Below, in pieces: positions 1 through 4,184 of a DNA stretch of 6,329 nucleotides (position 1 is its first letter; each line of letters begins with the position of its first letter). Under the pieces are notes generated by a model that was not told where the DNA came from, made no database searches, and worked only from the letters and a program-made list of their open reading frames with translations. Origin of the DNA: Candidatus Dadabacteria bacterium (GTDB lineage: Bacteria; J088); contig RFIY01000023.1 of the NCBI GenBank assembly GCA_003695505.1, forward strand, positions 1 through 6,329, in the 5' to 3' direction. The position numbers and the translations under genes were made by a program.

Positions 1-167
1 CCCTTGGATACGCCAGCTTCGCGGGCGATATCCGCCAGGGATGTGTTCTGGTAGCCGTTTTGGTTAAAGCACGTCAGCGCTGCATCGAGGATACGTCTGC
101 GCGCCGCCTCCCGGCGTTCTGCCTGCGTTCGCGGCGCATCAGGGATCTGCTGAGGCTGCTGGGACAA
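1..167 (-). CDS. TetR-family transcriptional repressor, N-terminal part (cut by window edge)
   Basis: Only the first 55 codons are present; the gene runs off the left edge. The translation contains a typical TetR DNA-binding head: an Arg-rich lead (RTQAERREAARRR), helix 1 (ILDAALTCFNQNGY), then the helix-turn-helix TSLADIAREAGVSKG, which matches the family pattern 'T..dIA..AGVSkG'. The ligand-binding domain is outside the window, so the effector is unknown. No ATG or GTG lies between the upstream in-frame stop (195-197) and the conserved region. TTG at 165-167, with GGAG six bases upstream, is the best start; CTG at 177-179 is the only other option. The gene is divergent from the sulfatase-like lipoprotein gene at 302. 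An operator-like repeat lies between them, so autorepression and control of that neighbour are likely (inference). Family call is firm; target and ligand are unknown. Confidence 0.9.
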   Translation of the reverse strand, partial: MSQQPQQIPDAPRTQAERREAARRRILDAALTCFNQNGYQNTSLADIAREAGVSK

Positions 168-173
168 ATGGGA

Positions 174-177
174 CTCC
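174..177 (-). promoter_or_regulatory. Shine-Dalgarno GGAG supporting the TTG start of tetR
   Basis: On the minus strand GGAG is followed by six bases and then TTG (167-165). This ideal spacing decides the start of the repressor, because no ATG or GTG is available in frame after the stop at 195-197. Confidence 0.6.
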
Positions 178-183
178 AGAAAC

Positions 184-205
184 TTACTGTCCGTTCAGTC
201 AGTAA
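184..205. promoter_or_regulatory. TetR-type operator (inverted repeat TTACTG-N10-CAGTAA)
   Basis: The outer arms TTACTG (184-189) and CAGTAA (200-205) are perfect reverse complements, and two further pairs match in the spacer (191/198 and 193/196). An overlapping shorter repeat, ACTG-N6-CAGT (186-199), lies in the same place. Size and ACTG/CAGT arms are typical of TetR-family operators. The site lies between the repressor gene and the divergent lipoprotein gene. It would cover about -5 to +17 of the predicted tetR transcript, which fits autorepression. Binding by this particular TetR is inferred. Confidence 0.6.
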
Positions 206-206
206 C

Positions 207-236
207 TTTATATCAGACGCAGACGTGCCACGGCAA
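207..236 (-). promoter_or_regulatory. Predicted sigma70 promoter of tetR
   Basis: On the minus strand TTGCCG (236-231) and TATAAA (212-207) are separated by 18 bases. They match the -35 consensus at 4 of 6 and the -10 consensus at 5 of 6 positions. The start would be near 200, inside the operator-like repeat and about 33 bases before the TTG codon. No convincing -35/-10 pair was seen for the plus-strand gene at 302; its promoter probably overlaps this same AT-richer patch. Confidence 0.4.
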
Positions 237-301
237 GCGAACAGCGCGGCGGCGATGTGGCATGCTGATAACCGTTCAGCAAAAATCGAAAGGATCACAC
301 G

Positions 302-2041
302 ATGCGGTTGCGATGCCTGACCATGTCTGCGCTTGCCATCACCACGCTGATCGCCTGCAAGACCGGCGACCGAACGCCCGCTACGGCCTCCCCACCTGCC
401 GACGCGACGGAATTGCGCGCCCACTGCGAAACTCATATCGGACAGCCGCGCGTCGTCGAGGCCGCACCCGGCGTATGGGTGGCCGTTGGATACGATCTGG
501 CCAATGTGATCCTGATTCAGACCGACGAGGGAAGCGTCATCGTTGACACGGCGATGAGTCCCGCCCGCGCGCGCCCGATTCGCGAGGCGTTCGGCGACCG
601 ACTGCGCGAACCGGTTCGTGCGATCGTCTATACGCACTCGCACATCGATCACATCGGTGGCGCAAGCGTATGGGCCGAGCCGGAGACCAAAATCTGGGCG
701 ACCGATGCCTTCGTCCCCCACTTCCTGAAGCAGTATGACGTGTTCCGTGTTGCTGAAAGCCGGCGCGGCGCACGCCAGTTCGGCCGGGACGTCCCGCTGG
801 ACCAGCTTCCCTGTTCAGCGCTGGGCCGACGCATCGACCTGGACGCAGCACTCGAAACCGGCGTACGTCTCCCGACGAATACCTTCTCGGGTCGAGCGAC
901 GTTCGAAGTCGGGGGAACCCGTTTTGAACTCGTCGAGGCACACGGAGAGACAGATGACCAGCTCTTCGTCTGGCTGCCAGAGCGCCGCGTCCTGCTCGCC
1001 GGCGACAATTTCTATTACACGTTTCCGAACCTCTACACGATTCGCGGGACGCGCCCACGACCGGTCCGCGAATGGATCGCCAGTCTGGACACGATGCGAC
1101 GACTGAAGCCCGAAGTGCTGATCGGTTCTCACACGATTCCGACAACAAGCGCGGATCAGGTTCAGGAAGTCCTGCGGGACTACCGGGATGCGATCGCCTG
1201 GGTATTTACCCAGACCGTGCGCGGCGCCAATGCCGGCCTGACCATAGACGAAATCGCCGAACACGCGGCGTTGCCTCCGCATCTGGCCAACAAACCGTGG
1301 CTACGCGAACTCTACGGCCAGGTGGACTGGTCCGCCCGCGCGATTTACACGTCGGAGCTTGGCTGGTTCGATGAGGATCCGGCCGACCTCTATCCGTTAC
1401 CAGCGACCACCCGCGCGCGGCACCTGATCGATGCGATGGGCGGCGCGGACGCGGTCGCCCGGCGGATCGTCGAAGCCGGACGCGCGCACGATGACCGCTG
1501 GGTACTCGACCTCGTCCGCTGGTGGCGTCGCGCCGACCTGCCATTGCCCGGCGACGTGCTCGAAACCTGGACGACGAGCCTGCGGCGTGTGGCCATGCAG
1601 ACACCGAATACGAACGGCCGCGGTTATCTGCTGCAATACGCACTCGAAATCGAAGGGCGCGTCAAAGCCCCCGGCAAGCCGAAACTCGACGACGAGCTGG
1701 TTGCGGCGCTACCGGTAGACATGTTTTTTCAGGCGCTGACCACCAGGTTGCGCCCGCACGAGGCGCTCGATGTGGCTGAAACGGTCCGGTTCGATATGAC
1801 CGATCTCGACCAGCGCTGGTTTGTCTCCATCCGCAACGGCGTCGCCGAGGTCGCCACCGACGCCCCGCTGCCGGGCGCACCTCCCGTAGTCGCCCATGTC
1901 GTGACGACGAGCGAGACCTGGAAACGCCTCGCCCTGAAACTGATCAACCCGCTGCGTGCGATCGCGTCCGGCAATCTGAAGGTGGTCGACGGGAAGGTTG
2001 CATTCCTGAAGTTCATCACGCGGTTCGACCGCGATTTGTGA
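302..2041 (+). CDS. Alkylsulfatase-like metallo-beta-lactamase-fold lipoprotein
   Basis: 579 residues. The N-terminus is a lipoprotein signal: Arg at 2 and 4, a hydrophobic stretch, then lipobox L-I-A-C with Cys19. Lys at +2 argues against inner-membrane retention, so it probably sits in the outer membrane. The catalytic domain (about 50-280) carries the metal motif THSHIDH (H112, H114, D116, H117), then HGETDDQ (E216), GDN (D235) and GSHTIP (H277). These correspond to ligand positions of class III alkylsulfatases. A segment of about 282-435, with ELGWFDEDPADLYPLP at 352-367, matches the alkylsulfatase dimerisation domain. The tail (about 455-579) resembles the SCP2-like C-terminal domain. 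Such enzymes hydrolyse alkyl sulfate esters with two zinc ions. The substrate here is uncertain because motifs differ from SdsA1 (GDN where SdsA1 is recalled to have AEN). The start is chosen from AAAGGA (289-294), seven bases upstream. The gene is divergent from tetR, probably its regulator. Confidence 0.85.
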   Translation: MRLRCLTMSALAITTLIACKTGDRTPATASPPADATELRAHCETHIGQPRVVEAAPGVWVAVGYDLANVILIQTDEGSVIVDTAMSPARARPIREAFGDRLREPVRAIVYTHSHIDHIGGASVWAEPETKIWATDAFVPHFLKQYDVFRVAESRRGARQFGRDVPLDQLPCSALGRRIDLDAALETGVRLPTNTFSGRATFEVGGTRFELVEAHGETDDQLFVWLPERRVLLAGDNFYYTFPNLYTIRGTRPRPVREWIASLDTMRRLKPEVLIGSHTIPTTSADQVQEVLRDYRDAIAWVFTQTVRGANAGLTIDEIAEHAALPPHLANKPWLRELYGQVDWSARAIYTSELGWFDEDPADLYPLPATTRARHLIDAMGGADAVARRIVEAGRAHDDRWVLDLVRWWRRADLPLPGDVLETWTTSLRRVAMQTPNTNGRGYLLQYALEIEGRVKAPGKPKLDDELVAALPVDMFFQALTTRLRPHEALDVAETVRFDMTDLDQRWFVSIRNGVAEVATDAPLPGAPPVVAHVVTTSETWKRLALKLINPLRAIASGNLKVVDGKVAFLKFITRFDRDL

Positions 2042-2047
2042 TGTTCA

Positions 2048-2524
2048 CTACCCTCGCACGATCCGCAGTCCGAGCCAGACCAGCAACAATGCCAGCAGCA
2101 AATTGACGCGACCCACCCAGGACGCGGCCCGGCGCAATCGGTCGCGTTCCGTCTCGGTGGCAGCATCCACCGCGCGCGGCCCAAGCCAGAAATCGTGTAC
2201 CGCGGACACGATCATCACGGTCGTCATCAGACCCAGCTTCCACCGTGCACGGTCGACCAGGTCGCCAGAACCGCTCAACAGCATCCCTAACGACACGCCA
2301 CGAACCGCGAGGTTGTAGAGTCCGGTCACGAGCATCGCGACGAGCACGATCCACCCGATCGTGCGGAACCGATAGCCCGCGTCCGCAAGTATGGCGCGCC
2401 GCGTGTCTTCATCGACAGCCCGCCGAAGTCCGGGCAGCACCACAGCGGCGAGAAAGATCATGCCGCCAATCCAGACGCACGCACCGAGAAGATGCACGAA
2501 TACCGAGATGCGATACATTCCCAT
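2048..2524 (-). CDS. CopD-like four-helix integral membrane protein
   Basis: 158 residues, mostly hydrophobic, with four predicted membrane helices at about 5-32, 55-75, 97-113 and 136-154. The first helix contains HLLGACVWIGGMIF, and the third ends in SAVHDFWLGPR. Both are typical of the CopD/DUF4149-like group of small membrane proteins. H11 and H110, one per helix, could bind haem or copper (inference). It lies 25 bases downstream of the 36-residue membrane protein gene on the same strand, so the two probably share one transcript from the promoter at 2707-2712. The start at 2524 or the ATG two codons later (2518) are both possible: CGGA lies too close to the first (3 bases) and about 9 bases from the second. 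The gene ends 6 bases from the convergent lipoprotein gene. The true role is unknown; family names mentioning copper resistance should not be taken as function. Confidence 0.75.
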   Translation of the reverse strand: MGMYRISVFVHLLGACVWIGGMIFLAAVVLPGLRRAVDEDTRRAILADAGYRFRTIGWIVLVAMLVTGLYNLAVRGVSLGMLLSGSGDLVDRARWKLGLMTTVMIVSAVHDFWLGPRAVDAATETERDRLRRAASWVGRVNLLLALLLVWLGLRIVRG

Positions 2525-2549
2525 TGTTCCGGGCGCAGGAAGCAGGTGC

Positions 2550-2660
2550 TCAGATCTGGCTCAACACCATCAACGCTGCCAGCGCCGCTGCAAACACCAC
2601 CACCGCCCATCCCGATTCGCCATGGGGAGCCGTGGCCGGAAGATGTTCATTCGGATTCAT
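2550..2660 (-). CDS. Small single-helix membrane protein, 36 residues
   Basis: A short ORF that gene finders commonly miss. ATG at 2660 is preceded by GAGG (2671-2668) at seven bases, a good ribosome site. The peptide starts with a polar, acidic segment of about 18 residues (MNPNEHLPATAPHGESG) and continues into one hydrophobic helix (WAVVVFAAALAALMVLSQI) that reaches the C-terminus. It has no Lys or Arg at all, two His (6 and 13) and two Glu, so its topology cannot be set by the positive-inside rule. The gene sits 25 bases upstream of the CopD-like gene and 40 bases downstream of a predicted FNR-dependent start, so it is probably the first cistron of that operon. I recognise no family. Size and layout recall accessory subunits of membrane complexes (CydX- or CcoQ-like in scale only, not in sequence). 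Confidence 0.6.
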   Translation of the reverse strand: MNPNEHLPATAPHGESGWAVVVFAAALAALMVLSQI

Positions 2661-2706
2661 GGGGCTACCTCGATCGTGAGACCGTCGTTCAAATGTCCTG
2701 TTCATG

Positions 2707-2712
2707 AGTATA
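2707..2712 (-). promoter_or_regulatory. -10 element of the small-protein/CopD-like operon promoter
   Basis: On the minus strand this reads TATACT, matching TATAAT at 5 of 6 positions. With transcription starting at 2700, the FNR box centre falls at -41.5, the class II position in which FNR replaces a -35 element. The leader before the 36-residue ORF would be 40 bases. Confidence 0.6.
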
Positions 2713-2734
2713 GGGTGTCCACACGCCGGAAAGA

Positions 2735-2748
2735 TTGATCTGCATCAA
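2735..2748. promoter_or_regulatory. FNR/ANR binding site (TTGAT-N4-ATCAA), perfect consensus
   Basis: TTGAT (2735-2739), CTGC, ATCAA (2744-2748) is an exact match to the palindromic site of oxygen-sensing FNR/ANR/DNR regulators. hemN is a classic target of these in Pseudomonas and other proteobacteria. The centre at 2741.5 is -41.5 for the predicted hemN start (2783) and also -41.5 for the predicted divergent start (2700). Each half-site edge is 22 bases from its -10 element. One dimer could therefore activate either promoter. Whether the cognate protein is FNR, ANR or DNR cannot be told from the site. Confidence 0.85.
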
Positions 2749-2770
2749 CGTTCACGCCCATCGATGTTGC

Positions 2771-2776
2771 TATGCT
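2771..2776 (+). promoter_or_regulatory. -10 element of the hemN promoter
   Basis: TATGCT matches TATAAT at 4 of 6 positions. It lies at -12 to -7 if transcription starts at 2783, which puts the FNR box at -41.5 as in class II FNR-activated promoters. The leader before the ATG would be 30 bases. Confidence 0.6.
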
Positions 2777-2812
2777 GTGTTGTGGAAGAAGCCCCTGCAA
2801 ACGGATGCTGAG

Positions 2813-4174
2813 ATGACCTCGATCAGTCCAGAGCTGCTGGAACGCCTGGATGCACGGCTGCCGCGCTATACCAGCTATCCGACCGCCGTTGAATTCGAGC
2901 AGCCGGCGCCGGTCGACGCGTGGCGCGAACAACTTGCGACGCGGGGCGATGCGCCGGCTGGCGTCTACGTCCATCTGCCATTCTGCCGCAGCCTGTGTCT
3001 GTACTGTGGCTGTACGATGGCGCTGCGCAAGACAGCCTCGGATGCCGACCCTTATCTCGATCAGCTCCATCGGGAAATCGAGCTGGTTCGCGATCTGCTG
3101 GAAGCGCCCGCGCCACTGGCCGAGCTTCACCTTGGCGGCGGCACGCCCAACTTCCTGACCGGTTACCAGTTGACCCAATTGATGCAGGCATTGCGGCGGA
3201 CATTTCCGATCATCGACGATGTGGAAATCTCCATCGAACTTGATCCGCGCACCGTGTCGCCGGGCACGGTTGAGCTGCTGGGCGAACTGGGATTCAACCG
3301 TTTCAGCCTTGGCGTGCAGGATTTCAACCCGGACGTTCAACTGGCGATCAATCGCATCCAGCCGTTCGAAATGGTCGCCGAAATTCTCGAAGCGTGCCGC
3401 AACCAGCAGACACGTGGCGTCAATTTCGATCTGATCTATGGCCTGCCGCACCAGACCGTTGCATCGTTTCGCAGAACGCTCGAACAGGTCATCGAGCTGC
3501 GTCCGGACCGGATCGCGGTGTACAACTTCGCCTGGCTGCCCGACCTGAAGCCGCACCACCGCAAGCTTCCCGAAGACGCACTGCCCGACCGGCGGACGAA
3601 GTTCGAGATTTACCTGCTCGCGGTCGAAATGCTGACGGGAGCGGGCTATGTACACATCGGCATGGACCACTTTGCGCTGCCCGACGACGAGCTGACGCAG
3701 GCGCAACAGAACGGCACCCTGCGCCGAAATTTCCAGGGCTATTCGATTTCGCGCAGCCCTGACACGATTGCGTTCGGCCTGTCATCCATCGGACGGATCG
3801 GCAATGTATTCGCGCAGAACACGAGAAGTTTTCAGGAATATGCCCGCGCCGTCAATGCGCGTCAGTTGCCGCTCGATCGTGGGCTCGTCGTGGACGAAGA
3901 AGACAGGCTGCGAGAGCGCATCATCCAGCAGATCATGTGCTTCTTTCAGGTTGATTTCGACGCCTTCGAAACCGAGACCGGCGTCCGCATTCCCGAACGT
4001 TTCCCGGAGGCGCTCGAAAAACTCGCGCCGCTGCGTGAACTGCAACTCGTCGACTGGGACGATCACGCGTTGCACGCCAGCGAAACAGGGCGCCACTTTG
4101 TGCGCAACATCGCCTCCGCGTTCGACCGGCACCGGGGAAAGGGCGGTTTTGCCGCGTTTTCGCGCGCGGTCTGA
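2813..4174 (+). CDS. hemN: Oxygen-independent coproporphyrinogen III dehydrogenase
   Basis: 453 residues (E. coli HemN has 457). It is a cytoplasmic radical SAM enzyme that decarboxylates two propionates of coproporphyrinogen III to give protoporphyrinogen IX when oxygen is scarce. The sequence opens with RYTSYPTAVEF, then YVHLPFC at 52-58. The iron-sulfur motif C58-x3-C62-x2-C65 is followed by C67, the extra Cys typical of true HemN rather than HemW. GGGTP (108-112), EISIELDPR, FSLGVQDFN (164-172), FDLIYGLPHQT and GMDHFALPDDEL with RRNFQGY all match the family, and the C-terminal HemN domain is complete. An upstream in-frame TTG at 2735 can be ruled out because it lies inside the FNR box, before the predicted transcript start. 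ATG at 2813 has a weak CGGA seven bases upstream. Regulation by an FNR-type activator is strongly suggested. The gene is convergent with the phospholipase D-like gene, 6 bases away. Confidence 0.97.
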   Translation: MTSISPELLERLDARLPRYTSYPTAVEFEQPAPVDAWREQLATRGDAPAGVYVHLPFCRSLCLYCGCTMALRKTASDADPYLDQLHREIELVRDLLEAPAPLAELHLGGGTPNFLTGYQLTQLMQALRRTFPIIDDVEISIELDPRTVSPGTVELLGELGFNRFSLGVQDFNPDVQLAINRIQPFEMVAEILEACRNQQTRGVNFDLIYGLPHQTVASFRRTLEQVIELRPDRIAVYNFAWLPDLKPHHRKLPEDALPDRRTKFEIYLLAVEMLTGAGYVHIGMDHFALPDDELTQAQQNGTLRRNFQGYSISRSPDTIAFGLSSIGRIGNVFAQNTRSFQEYARAVNARQLPLDRGLVVDEEDRLRERIIQQIMCFFQVDFDAFETETGVRIPERFPEALEKLAPLRELQLVDWDDHALHASETGRHFVRNIASAFDRHRGKGGFAAFSRAV

Positions 4175-4184
4175 TCCCGATCAG
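4171..4184. repeat. Perfect palindrome CTGATC-CC-GATCAG spanning both stop codons
   Basis: Six-base arms with a two-base centre contain the TGA of hemN (4172-4174) and the stop of the convergent gene (4181-4183 on the minus strand). It is too short and lacks a T-tract, so it is not a convincing intrinsic terminator. It may simply reflect two TGA stops meeting tail to tail. Confidence 0.4.

Noticed and set aside
184-212. Plus-strand promoter TTACTG-N17-TTTATA for the lipoprotein gene
   Set aside because: The spacing is right, but the hexamers match consensus at only 2 and 3 of 6 positions, too weak to call.
74-721. 215-codon minus-strand frame over tetR, the intergenic region and the lipoprotein gene
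   Set aside because: It conflicts with the tetR head, the operator and the metallo-beta-lactamase frame, and shows no recognisable domain.
2735-2812. 26-codon N-terminal extension of HemN from TTG 2735
   Set aside because: The TTG is part of the FNR half-site and lies upstream of the predicted transcript start; HemN from ATG 2813 already has the family length.
2702-3706. Long open frame (334 codons) on the minus strand across the start of hemN
   Set aside because: It lies antisense to a clear hemN, its product is low-complexity Arg/Gln-rich with no family pattern, and it would run through the FNR box. A typical shadow in GC-rich DNA.
4171-4184. Bidirectional intrinsic terminator
   Set aside because: The loop would be two bases and there is no T-tract on either side, so a stable terminator is unlikely.
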